A stretch of DNA of 64,000 bases from Oceanirhabdus sp. W0125-5. GTDB lineage: Bacteria; Bacillota; Clostridia; Clostridiales; Clostridiaceae. Of this stretch, positions 43,613 to 51,901 are shown in pieces. The notes under the pieces are model-generated. The model was not told where the DNA came from and made no database searches. It saw only the letters and a program-made list of their open reading frames with translations. The translations under genes and the position numbers were made by a program. The first letter of the stretch is position 1. Every line of letters begins with the position of its first letter. The stretch covers positions 1,088,001 to 1,152,000 of the forward strand of contig NZ_CP115913.1 of the NCBI RefSeq assembly GCF_027938815.1, given 5' to 3'.

Positions 43613-44572
43613 ATGAAAAACAGTGGAGAAAGACAATTTTTAAATAGAATAATAGTAATGTTAATTGTTTTGATATTGATAACATCAGGTATTTTAATGT
43701 ATGTGGATAAGTTATTAACTTATAAAGTAGATAGTATGAAGCCTAACTATCACTTTTATTTTATAGGTCAGAATAAGGTGGATCCTTTCTGGCAGGAGGT
43801 TATTGATGGTGTGAGAAAGGGTGCAGAGGAATATAACGTTATGGTTGAATATAATGCACCTAGATTCACTAATATTGAGGAACAACTTAAATACATTGAT
43901 ATTGCTGTGTTGTCAAATGTGGATGGAATAATAACACATACATTTAACAACAAGGATTATAGAGAGGTAATAGATAGAGCTAAGGAGAAGGGGATACCTG
44001 TTATTGTAGTTGAGAATGATTTACCAAATAGCAATATAGATGCTTTCGTTGGAGCGAATAGTTTTCAGCTAGGAGAGAAGGCTGCTAAGTTAATGATTAA
44101 AGCAACTGGAGGTATAGCTGATATTGCTGTAATTGAGGGTGGTGGATACGAAGATAATTCATCAGCTAATGATAATAAGATAAATGGGTTTATAAGTTCC
44201 CTTAAGGATAGCAGGTTCATGAATGTAATTGAAACAAAGTCATCAAAATTAGGAATCCTAAGTGCTGAGGAGATAACAGCAAATATATTAAAGAATAATG
44301 AGAGTGTTGATGCTATATACACAACAAATTCAATAGATACTATGGGTGCTGCTCAGGCAATAATTGACCACAATAAGGTTGGAAAGGTGAAGCTTGTTGG
44401 ATATGGTGATACTGAGGAGATAAAAAGGCTGATTGAACAGGGTGTTGTATATGGAACTATAATAGGAAATCCTAATGAAATTGGATTAAAGAGTGTGGAA
44501 ACTTTAGTTCAGATAAAGGAAGGAAAAAGTGTTTCAACATTTATTGATACAGGTTTCAGGATTATTAAATAG
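43613..44572 (+). CDS. Membrane-anchored sugar-binding sensor protein (RbsB-like)
   Basis: 319 aa. One N-terminal transmembrane anchor (RIIVMLIVLILITSGILMYV), then a type I periplasmic-binding domain: YHFYFIGQNKVDPFWQEVIDGVRKGAEEYNV, DGIITHTFNNKDY, IPVIVVENDLPNS, VEVA-like VAVIEG and LVGYGDTEEI. No lipobox and no transporter partner beside it; instead it precedes a LytS-type kinase by 18 bp, so it likely presents ligand to that kinase. The ATG at 43613 follows GGGAGA; the ATG at 43598 is upstream of that RBS. Confidence 0.82.
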   Translation: MKNSGERQFLNRIIVMLIVLILITSGILMYVDKLLTYKVDSMKPNYHFYFIGQNKVDPFWQEVIDGVRKGAEEYNVMVEYNAPRFTNIEEQLKYIDIAVLSNVDGIITHTFNNKDYREVIDRAKEKGIPVIVVENDLPNSNIDAFVGANSFQLGEKAAKLMIKATGGIADIAVIEGGGYEDNSSANDNKINGFISSLKDSRFMNVIETKSSKLGILSAEEITANILKNNESVDAIYTTNSIDTMGAAQAIIDHNKVGKVKLVGYGDTEEIKRLIEQGVVYGTIIGNPNEIGLKSVETLVQIKEGKSVSTFIDTGFRIIK

Positions 44573-44590
44573 AGAGCAGTGGGTGATTTT

Positions 44591-46105
44591 GTGAAGGAGT
44601 TATTTAGCTTAAGTAGTTTTAGATCAAAAATGATATTGGCATTTTTAGTAATAACAGCTGTATTCGGTGCTGCAAATATTTACTCATATATTAATGGGAA
44701 AAAAGGTCTTGAGAGATTTTCACATATAATTGATGAATATGTATATCTTAATGAACTTGGAGAGGACATAATAGCATTAGAAACAGAGGTAGAGAAGTAC
44801 CTTTCATCAAAGTCTTCTACTGCCTTGCTGAATTATTATAATATTCACAGCAAACTCAGTGAAAAGTCACAAGGAATCAGTAGGGTTAATAGCTATAATG
44901 AGTACGATATTATGATGAAAGATATTGGTTTTATGATAGATGAAATGTTAAAAGAATCAGATGAAGCAATAAATGCGAAGCGTGGAAGGAGCAGCAGCGA
45001 GTATAATAATCATTTTGTAAGAACCTATAAGATAAGTGGGTATATAAAGTTTTATATTAATAATCTTCTAAATAATAAGCTTAAAACTGGTTCTATTGAA
45101 TATGAGGAGATAAGCACTAATCAGGAAAGGGTTAATGTTTTTAATATTATATTCATAGTGGTTGTTATAGTATTCAGTATAGTTACAGCAGTGCTTTTCA
45201 CGTACAAGATAACCAGGCCGATTATAGATCTTTCTAATGCTGCTGAACAGATATCAGAGGGGAATTATGATATTGAACATATAAATGTAGAAACTCATGA
45301 TGAACTTAGAACATTGGCAACAGGATTTAATAACATGGCAGATAGTATTAAGCTTCATATTGAGGGGATAAAGACTCAAGCTGAAACAGAGAAGAGGCTA
45401 AAGGAACAGGAGATGCAGAATTTAAAGATGAAGAATCTTCTAAAGGATGCTGAATTAAAATCACTTCAGTCTCAAATTAATCCTCACTTTCTTTTCAATA
45501 CACTAAATGCAGCATCTCAGCTTTCTGCAATGGAAGGGGCAGATAGGTCCTCAGAGTTTATATTGAAAGCAGCAGAATTATTCAGATACAGTTTAAGAAA
45601 GTTAGAAGAGCCAGTGACAATAATGGATGAGGTTAATAATGTGAGTGCTTATATGTATATTCTTAAAACAAGATTTGGAGATAGAATAAGTTACTCAGTA
45701 GATGTGGATGAGAGTGTTAAAGATGAAAAAATTCCTTGTACAATAATCCAGCCTATAGTAGAAAATGCATATATACATGGGCTTGAGGAAATAGAGGAGC
45801 ATGGAGAAATATTATTAAAAGTTAAAGAACATAAGGAAATTATCGAGATAACAGTAAAGGATAATGGTGCTGGTATGGAAAAAGAAAAGGTCATGGAAAT
45901 TCTTAATCCAAGTGGAAATAAGAGCAGCAGTGGACATGTTACTGGAATTGGTACACGTAATGTTATTGATAGATTAAAGCTTTTTTATGGAATAAGTAAT
46001 ACAGAAGATATTATCCATATTGAGAGTAAAAAAGGTGTAGGAACATCTGTTACATTGAAGATTCCTAAGGGCAATTTAACTAATTTAAAAGGTTATGGGG
46101 TGTAA
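44591..46105 (+). CDS. LytS/YesM-type sensor histidine kinase
   Basis: 504 aa (GTG at 44591 after GGGTGAT; GTG at 44579 also possible). TM1 at about 10-30, an extracytoplasmic helical region of about 150 residues, TM2 at about 175-200, HAMP (YKITRPIIDLSNAAEQI), His_kinase domain with the phospho-acceptor His in QINPHFLFNTLN, and HATPase motifs IIQPIVENAYIHGL, DNGAGM and GIGTRNVIDRL. Pairs with the YesN-type regulator 2 bp downstream. Its flanking anchored binding proteins make this a candidate three-component sugar sensor like XylFII-LytS-YesN of C. beijerinckii. Confidence 0.92.
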   Translation: MKELFSLSSFRSKMILAFLVITAVFGAANIYSYINGKKGLERFSHIIDEYVYLNELGEDIIALETEVEKYLSSKSSTALLNYYNIHSKLSEKSQGISRVNSYNEYDIMMKDIGFMIDEMLKESDEAINAKRGRSSSEYNNHFVRTYKISGYIKFYINNLLNNKLKTGSIEYEEISTNQERVNVFNIIFIVVVIVFSIVTAVLFTYKITRPIIDLSNAAEQISEGNYDIEHINVETHDELRTLATGFNNMADSIKLHIEGIKTQAETEKRLKEQEMQNLKMKNLLKDAELKSLQSQINPHFLFNTLNAASQLSAMEGADRSSEFILKAAELFRYSLRKLEEPVTIMDEVNNVSAYMYILKTRFGDRISYSVDVDESVKDEKIPCTIIQPIVENAYIHGLEEIEEHGEILLKVKEHKEIIEITVKDNGAGMEKEKVMEILNPSGNKSSSGHVTGIGTRNVIDRLKLFYGISNTEDIIHIESKKGVGTSVTLKIPKGNLTNLKGYGV

Positions 46106-46107
46106 AT

Positions 46108-47688
46108 ATGATAAAGCTTCTTATTGTAGATGATGAATACTTAGCATTGGATTTTATAAAATTTCTCGTGGAGAAGAACTTTGATGACATTGAGATAGTA
46201 GGAACAGCAAGATCAGGAAGAGAAGGAATTGAAAAGGCTATAGAGCTTAAACCAGATGTGATTTTTATGGATATAAGAATGCCCGGAATCAATGGTATTG
46301 AAGCTATCACTAAGATACAGGAGAGAGTAGATGATATTTATTTCGTCATAACCACAGCATATGAATATTTTGATTATGCTAAAGATGCAGTTAAATTGGG
46401 GGTGTATGAATATCTATTAAAACCAATTAACAAGGAAAAGATGATAGATGTTCTTAAGGCTATTAAGAATGAAATAAAAGATAAAAGAGAAGCACTTCAA
46501 AGAGAGATGATACTTAAAGAAAAGGTAAATAAGGTGCTTCCAATAATTGAAGGACAGTTTATTTACTCAAAGATGATAAATTCAAAAACTAAGGGAATTT
46601 CCTTTTATCAGGATATGTTCGCTATGGACCTGAATTACGGATATACAATAATGGGGGTTGTTAAACATAAGAAGGAAGATTCCACAGAAGAGGAGATAAA
46701 TGATAGTTTATTGGATCAGGAGTTTTTTGAAATCTTTACCCATGAAATTAAGAAGTTAACTCCATGCCTTGTAGGATTACCATTGGTTGATAGAGTAGTT
46801 GCGTACATACCTGTTAAAGAAATTCACGATATGTATGAAATTAGAAATAGATCAATTGATATAGCTAGGAAATTATATAAGAGAATAGATGATAAAATTA
46901 GAATAGATTATAGAATAGGTATTGGAAGACCATATACTATAGAAAATTTTTCAAGTGGATGCAATGAAGCATATATGGCTGCTAATCTACCCAATCTTCA
47001 TAAAGTAACTCATTTTGAAGATGTAGCGATAACTACAGAGAAAGTAGATGATTATCCTAAGGTTAAGGAGAGCATCTTGATAAATAAGACCCTTATGGGT
47101 GATAAAGAAGGAGCATTAAGGGCTTTTGAGGATTTGTTTTTGTATTTTACAGTAAACTTTAGTGATGATATCGATAAAATTAAATCTTATCTTATAGAGA
47201 TTCTAATACTCATGAAGAGAAATATTCCTTACGATATATTCCAAAAGGACTTATATGAGCATAAATATCTTAGAAAGCTTTTAAAAATAACTAATCTTGA
47301 TGTTCTCAAAATGACATTCTCAGATCATCTTAAGAGTATTATTAAGGGAATTAACGAGGAGAGAGAAGAGGAGTTACACGGAATTATTGCTAAGGTTCTT
47401 GACTATATGGAGCGTAATTATAATAAGAATATTAGCCTGAATGATCTTGCTGAGGAATTCAATATGAGTTATCACTATTTCAGTAAATTTTTTAAAGAGT
47501 CTACCGGGAAGAAATTTGTTGATTACTTAACTGAGATAAGAATTGAGAAATCAAAGGAATTATTAAAACAGGGGAATTTAAGTGTAAAAGAAGTATGTTA
47601 TGAGATAGGGTATAGAGATCCAAATTATTTTAGTAAAGCATTTAGAAAGGCTACAGGAGTGACACCTACTGAGTTTAGAAAAAAATGA
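46108..47688 (+). CDS. YesN-type response regulator with AraC DNA-binding domain
   Basis: 526 aa. Receiver domain 1-120 (LLIVDDEYLALDF, phospho-Asp in DVIFMDIRMPG, KPINKEK), a central linker of about 300 residues, and a C-terminal AraC/XylS double HTH (NKNISLNDLAEEFNMSYHYFSKFFKESTGKKFVDYLTEIRI...VKEVCYEIGYRDPNYFSKAFRKATGVTPTEFRK). Likely activates the xylFGH-type operon. A candidate binding site (tandem 11-bp repeats) lies at 50685-50706. Confidence 0.93.
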   Translation: MIKLLIVDDEYLALDFIKFLVEKNFDDIEIVGTARSGREGIEKAIELKPDVIFMDIRMPGINGIEAITKIQERVDDIYFVITTAYEYFDYAKDAVKLGVYEYLLKPINKEKMIDVLKAIKNEIKDKREALQREMILKEKVNKVLPIIEGQFIYSKMINSKTKGISFYQDMFAMDLNYGYTIMGVVKHKKEDSTEEEINDSLLDQEFFEIFTHEIKKLTPCLVGLPLVDRVVAYIPVKEIHDMYEIRNRSIDIARKLYKRIDDKIRIDYRIGIGRPYTIENFSSGCNEAYMAANLPNLHKVTHFEDVAITTEKVDDYPKVKESILINKTLMGDKEGALRAFEDLFLYFTVNFSDDIDKIKSYLIEILILMKRNIPYDIFQKDLYEHKYLRKLLKITNLDVLKMTFSDHLKSIIKGINEEREEELHGIIAKVLDYMERNYNKNISLNDLAEEFNMSYHYFSKFFKESTGKKFVDYLTEIRIEKSKELLKQGNLSVKEVCYEIGYRDPNYFSKAFRKATGVTPTEFRKK

Positions 47689-47715
47689 TTATATTTATGG
47701 GAGTGATTTTACTAA

Positions 47716-48798
47716 ATGGGCAATGTTGGGGTAAAAAGATTAAAGGTATTATTTATTTTAATTTTAGTTGGAATTTTAACTGTTCTTATAACAATCACAG
47801 CTTCTAAGATAATCAGTATTTCAAAGATTGAAGTTGAAAAGAAAGAAAGTAAGAATAAAATTAGTCGAAAAGTTAAAGTGGGCTTCTCAATGGGAACTCT
47901 AAAAGAGGAACGGTGGCTTAAGGATAGAGATATTTTAATGGCTAAGGTTCAGGAGTTAGGTGGGGAGATAATAATTAAGAATGCTAATAATGATGATGAT
48001 GACCAAATAAATCAGGTACAATATCTTCTTAAACAAGGAATAGATGTCCTTATTCTTGTAGCTAACGATCATACTAAAGCATCTACTGCAGTTAAGTTGG
48101 CAAAGGAGGCAGGGGTAAAAGTTATAGCATATGATAGATTAGTTCTTGATTCAAATGCAGATGTATATCTTTCCTTCGATAATGTTGCAGTTGGAGAGAA
48201 GATGGCTGAAGCAATAGTAAATAAGATAGCTCAATCTAAAATTATTATTATCCATGGAGACCCAAGTGATAATAATACTAAGCTTATTAGAAAAGGATAT
48301 TACAATGTGCTTCAGGAGTATATTGATGAGGGGTATATAGAAGTTATAGGCGAGTATTGGGCAGAAGATTGGATGCAGGAATATGCATTTAATACTACTA
48401 ATGAGCTTCTAGGAGAAAAGGTGAAATTTGATGGTGTTATAGCAGGAAACGATAGCCTTGCAGGTGGAGTTATAAGAGCACTTGCAGAACATAGATTGGC
48501 AGGAAGGGTATATGTAACAGGACAGGATGCAGATCTTGACGGTTGTCAGAGAATTGTTGAGGGGACTCAACTTATGACGGTTTATAAACCCATGGAGGAA
48601 ATGGCAACAGCAGGTGCAGAACTTGCTATGAAGCTTGCAAGAGGGGAAGACTTAGGAATACAGGAAAAAATAAGTGATGGAACATATGACATACCTTATT
48701 ACGTTATAGATGTATATGCAGTGGGAAAGTATAATATGGAGGAAACTATTATTAAGGATGGATTTCATTTGAGGAATGAAGTTTATAGAGAAAAGTAA
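47716..48798 (+). CDS. Membrane-anchored xylose-type binding protein (XylFII-like)
   Basis: 360 aa. N-terminal transmembrane anchor (LFILILVGILTVLITITASKII), then a XylF-type binding domain very like the transporter XylF at 50815: VGFSMGTLKEERWLKDRD, DVLILVANDHTKAS, VIAYDRLV, HGDPSDNNTK, AGNDSLAGGVIRAL, TGQDADLDGCQRI, GTQLMTVYKP. There is no lipobox; the anchor is uncleaved, as in XylFII, which docks on LytS and senses xylose. The RBS GGGAGTGA precedes ATG 47716. Last gene of the sensing operon; repeat copy H follows. Confidence 0.88.
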   Translation: MGNVGVKRLKVLFILILVGILTVLITITASKIISISKIEVEKKESKNKISRKVKVGFSMGTLKEERWLKDRDILMAKVQELGGEIIIKNANNDDDDQINQVQYLLKQGIDVLILVANDHTKASTAVKLAKEAGVKVIAYDRLVLDSNADVYLSFDNVAVGEKMAEAIVNKIAQSKIIIIHGDPSDNNTKLIRKGYYNVLQEYIDEGYIEVIGEYWAEDWMQEYAFNTTNELLGEKVKFDGVIAGNDSLAGGVIRALAEHRLAGRVYVTGQDADLDGCQRIVEGTQLMTVYKPMEEMATAGAELAMKLARGEDLGIQEKISDGTYDIPYYVIDVYAVGKYNMEETIIKDGFHLRNEVYREK

Positions 48799-48803
48799 AT
48801 ATA

Positions 48804-49061
48804 AAACAAATGGAGAATGGAGAATGTAGAATGGAGAATGATGGACATTTCACTCTGTGAAATTTTAATATTATTGTTCTTTGGACAATGAAGGTTTACT
48901 CGTTTCATTTTGATGAAACATTGTATTTTAAATACAATATTTTATCTAAGGATAAAATGAGTAAAATCTTCCTGTTCTGAAGACCAATAAGATGTAGTTT
49001 CTGCGAAAGCAGAAACATCCATCATTATACATTATCAATTATACATTATACATTTGTTTTT
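48804..49061 (+). repeat. Structured intergenic repeat, copy H (short form, best-preserved)
   Basis: Outer ends AAAACAAATGG and CATTTGTTTT. P1: 48809-48845 with 49018-49054 (AATGNAN units ending ATGGA/TCCAT). H1 ATTTCAC-TCT-GTGAAAT. P2: 48871-48901 with 48959-48990. H3 GTTTCAT-TTTG-ATGAAAC, H2 TTGTATTT-T-AAATACAA, H4 ATTTTATC-TAAG-GATAAAAT, H5 48997-49016 with a GAAA tetraloop. All stems are present, so this is the best reference copy. Confidence 0.92.
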
Positions 49062-49065
49062 AAGT

Positions 49066-49088
49066 GCACGCATCAGCGTGCCTTTTTT
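49066..49088 (+). terminator. Terminator after copy H
   Basis: GCACGC (49066-49071) pairs with GCGTGC (49076-49081), then CTTTTTTG. Ends the sensing operon; repeat H therefore lies in the 3' untranslated region of its mRNA. Confidence 0.8.
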
Positions 49089-49209
49089 GTAACAATCCTG
49101 TAACTTTTTCTTCATACTTATGTAACCAAAACAAACATTATAAAAGGTATAATTAGGACATACAATAGATATCAATAAATGAATGAAATATTGGTTAGGA
49201 GAGATTTGT

Positions 49210-50340
49210 ATGAGGAAAATTTTAAATATAATAGCTGTATTATTAGCAATAACATTGGTAACTTCTTGTTCACCAAAGGAGAATCAGAAGATAGATGTAG
49301 AGAATAGTAAAAAAGTAGAGGATAAGACTTCAGAAAAGAAAAAGGATGATGATGAGTATTCTGGTAAGGATATAATTATTGGACTTAAACATAAAGTGGA
49401 TACTGATATTCTTTATACTACTATAGTTTTAAAAGATGAAAAGATGATGCCTTATGAAGTAGAGAAGGATGTTATTTTATATCCATATGGTGAGGAAATG
49501 TACAAGTTTCAGGTAGCAGAATTCAATCATGAATCTGTTAATGAAGATATGAAAGATCAATATGATGAAGAGTTAGGGGAGTATCCTCTATATGCATATA
49601 ATCATAAGTTTAACTTTAAAGATATTCAATTTCTAAAGAAGGAAGAAGAAGCAAAATCCACAAGAACAGTAGAGGGACTTATGCCTGAGGAAGGAGAAAT
49701 TGCTAATATCAAATTTGGTAGAGATGAGATAATGGCAATAGGTGATGGATTCATTTCTATAAAAGAATATACCATGGCAACAGGTGGCGGAAGCATGGTA
49801 TATGCTAATAATACAAACAAGATTTATAGTATAGAAGGACTAAATGAAAGTAAAGAAATCAAAATTAATCAAGTATTTAATGGAGATTTAGATAGAGGGA
49901 TATTAGAAGTAATGGAAAAGAACGAGATTAAAGAAGAAGAGAAGGAAGAAGGAAACTCAAGTGATAAGTTCTACTTTGATAAGGAGAACATAACAATAGT
50001 AGGATTTGAGGGGGAACTGGTTCTAGGATTACCATATGTTCAGGAGTTTACGCATACAGGAAATGGATCACACTTTAAAGATATGTTAAGCTACTCTAAA
50101 ATACCTGTAGAGCTTAAACAAGGATTTAAAAGGGATAAGCTTCCTGTTGAATATAAAGAATTAGAGGAAAATATTGAAGAGTTAAGAGAGGCTTACTATA
50201 TTAAAGAAGTAGAAGCAATTGTTGTGTTAACTAAGGATTCATTAGAGTTGTATATGAGAGAAAATAGAGAGTGGAATAAGCCTGATAAAACAATCCCTAT
50301 TAATGGCGATAGTTATATAGTTTATGTTGGAGAGGCTTAA
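49210..50340 (+). CDS. Hypothetical lipoprotein
   Basis: 376 aa. The ATG at 49210 follows TAGGAGAG; the upstream ATG at 49183 precedes that RBS. Lipobox VTSC (Cys about residue 20), then a charged linker and an extracytoplasmic domain rich in Glu/Lys with motifs I do not recognise (IIIGLKHKVDTDILYTTIVLKD, FISIKEYTMATGGGSMVY, GFEGELVLGLPYVQEFTHTG). Two similar beta-rich halves may be present. It sits between the sugar-sensing operon and xylF and has its own TATAAT-type -10 near 49150. Confidence 0.65.
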   Translation: MRKILNIIAVLLAITLVTSCSPKENQKIDVENSKKVEDKTSEKKKDDDEYSGKDIIIGLKHKVDTDILYTTIVLKDEKMMPYEVEKDVILYPYGEEMYKFQVAEFNHESVNEDMKDQYDEELGEYPLYAYNHKFNFKDIQFLKKEEEAKSTRTVEGLMPEEGEIANIKFGRDEIMAIGDGFISIKEYTMATGGGSMVYANNTNKIYSIEGLNESKEIKINQVFNGDLDRGILEVMEKNEIKEEEKEEGNSSDKFYFDKENITIVGFEGELVLGLPYVQEFTHTGNGSHFKDMLSYSKIPVELKQGFKRDKLPVEYKELEENIEELREAYYIKEVEAIVVLTKDSLELYMRENREWNKPDKTIPINGDSYIVYVGEA

Positions 50341-50341
50341 A

Positions 50342-50603
50342 AAAATAATGTAGAATGTAGAATGGATAATGTAGAATGAAGGACATTTCACTTTGTGAAA
50401 TTTTAATTTTATTGTTCCTTAGATAATAAGGGGTTTACTCGTTTCATTTAGATGAAACATTGTATTTAAGATACAATATTTTATCTGAAGATAGAATGAG
50501 TAAACTCTTTTTTGTTGTAAAGAACAATAAAAATGTAGCTTTTGCCCTAAAGCAAAAGCATCCTTCATTCTCAACTCTTAATTCTCAATTTTTCATAAGG
50601 TTT
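50342..50603 (+). repeat. Structured intergenic repeat, copy I (short form)
   Basis: Left arm of AATGTAG units starting four bases after a stop codon, H1 ATTTCAC-TTT-GTGAAAT, P2 TTATTGTTCCTTAG...TTTACTC with GAGTAAACTC...AAGAACAATAA, H3 GTTTCAT-TTAG-ATGAAAC, H2 TTGTAT-TTAAG-ATACAA, H4 TTTTATC-TGAA-GATAGAA, and H5 changed on both arms to GCTTTTGC (50538-50545) with GCAAAAGC (50552-50559). Right arm CATTCTCAACTCTTAATTC. Confidence 0.9.
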
Positions 50604-50609
50604 TACGTC

Positions 50610-50648
50610 CTCTGTATTTTTTTACAACAAAAAAATGCAGAGTTTTTT
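50610..50648 (+). terminator. Terminator after copy I
   Basis: CTCTGTATTTTTTT pairs with AAAAAAATGCAGAG (one mismatch), then T6. Ends the lipoprotein transcript beyond the repeat. Confidence 0.8.
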
Positions 50649-50684
50649 AATAGAATGTTAAGTATGTTAAAAAAGTTAAGAAAA

Positions 50685-50740
50685 TATAGAAATCTTATAG
50701 AATTCTGTTATTAAATTATTTACCCATGGTCAGTATAATG
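50685..50740 (+). promoter_or_regulatory. xylF promoter with tandem 11-bp direct repeats
   Basis: TATAGAAATCT (50685-50695) and TATAGAATTCT (50696-50706) lie in tandem, followed by TATAAT at 50735-50740 without a recognisable -35. The repeats cover about -62 to -41, the usual place for an AraC-family activator, here probably the YesN-type regulator. Confidence 0.5.
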
Positions 50741-50814
50741 AAATCAAGAGGTACACAAGGGATAAATTTTTAAGTATTAATAAGTTTTAAAAAATGTTTA
50801 AGGGGGAACACATT

Positions 50815-51831
50815 GTGAAAAGATTATTATCAATATTAATTACTGTATTAATGGTTGCTACAGTTTTTGTAGGGTGTGGTAAGGACAAGGCTGCTTCATC
50901 AGATAAGATTAAAGTAGGATTATCTCTTCCAACTCAAAGGGAGGAAAGATGGGTAAGAGATAAGGCTAAAATGGAAGCAGTTGCTGAGGAAATGGGTATT
51001 GAGTTAATTGTTAAGGTTGCAGATGCTAACATGCAAGAGCAAACTACACAGGTAGAAGCTTTATTAAATCAAGGTATTGATGTTTTAATATTAGCTCCTC
51101 ACGATGCATCAGCTGCAGCATCATTAGTTGAAATGGCTAAGAAAGATGATGTACCAGTAATATCATATGACAGATTAATTACAGGAACAGATAAATTAGA
51201 TTACTACCTATCTTTTGATAACGTAAAGGTAGGAGAAATTCAAGGTAAATTCATTAGTGAAATGGTTTCAGAAGGAAATTATATCATTATGTCAGGTGCT
51301 CCAACAGATAATAACGCTAAGTTATTCAAAGAGGGTGCTATGAAGTACATCCAACCTTTAATTGATTCAGGAAAAATCAATGTAATAGCTGAACAAGCTG
51401 TTGAAAACTGGGTACCAGAGAATGCACTTAAGATTGTAGAAGCTGCATTAGCTGCTAATGACAATAAGGTTGATGGTATATTAGCACCAAACGATGGTAC
51501 TGCAGGTGCAGCAATCCAAGCATTAGCTGCTCAAGGATTAGCTGGTCAAGTTCCAATAACTGGACAAGATGCCGAAAAATCAGCTGCTAAGAGAATTATG
51601 GAAGGAACTCAATCTATGACAGTATTTAAAGATACAAGAGATCTTGGTAAAGCTGCTATAGAGATTGCTGTAAAAATCGCTAAAGGTGAAAAAGTAGAAA
51701 CAAACAGTGCTGTAGACAATGGAGTAGTAGAGGTTCCAACAGTATCACTTGATGCTAAAGTTGTAACAAAAGATAACATTAAAGAAGTATTAATAGACAG
51801 TGGATACATGAGTGAAGATGATCTTAAATAA
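50815..51831 (+). CDS. xylF: Xylose-type ABC transporter substrate-binding lipoprotein
   Basis: 338 aa. GTG start at 50815 after AAGGGGG. Lipobox FVGC (Cys about residue 20), then a XylF-type binding domain: VGLSLPTQREERWVRDKAKM, DVLILAPHDASAAASLVEMA, VISYDRLI, SGAPTDNNAKLFKEGA, APNDGTAGAAIQAL, TGQDAEKSAAKRIMEGTQSMTVFKD. Delivers D-xylose or a similar sugar to the permease. First gene of the xylFGH-type operon; a hairpin separates it from xylG. Confidence 0.9.
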   Translation: MKRLLSILITVLMVATVFVGCGKDKAASSDKIKVGLSLPTQREERWVRDKAKMEAVAEEMGIELIVKVADANMQEQTTQVEALLNQGIDVLILAPHDASAAASLVEMAKKDDVPVISYDRLITGTDKLDYYLSFDNVKVGEIQGKFISEMVSEGNYIIMSGAPTDNNAKLFKEGAMKYIQPLIDSGKINVIAEQAVENWVPENALKIVEAALAANDNKVDGILAPNDGTAGAAIQALAAQGLAGQVPITGQDAEKSAAKRIMEGTQSMTVFKDTRDLGKAAIEIAVKIAKGEKVETNSAVDNGVVEVPTVSLDAKVVTKDNIKEVLIDSGYMSEDDLK

Positions 51832-51847
51832 TTAAAATATTGACTGC

Positions 51848-51881
51848 CGAGGAATAACAAAGCATGTTATTCCTCGCTTTT
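51848..51881 (+). terminator. Intercistronic hairpin between xylF and xylG
   Basis: CGAGGAATAACA (51848-51859) pairs with TGTTATTCCTCG (51865-51876), then CTTTTAA. With a short T-run it is likely a partial terminator or mRNA stabiliser, giving more binding protein than ATPase and permease. Confidence 0.75.
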
Positions 51882-51901
51882 AAGAAAGGTGGTCTTGTGT
51901 G

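Noticed and set aside
50460..50714. 84-aa plus-strand frame spanning repeat copy I and the following terminator
   Set aside because: It runs through a terminator and repeat hairpins and has no RBS.
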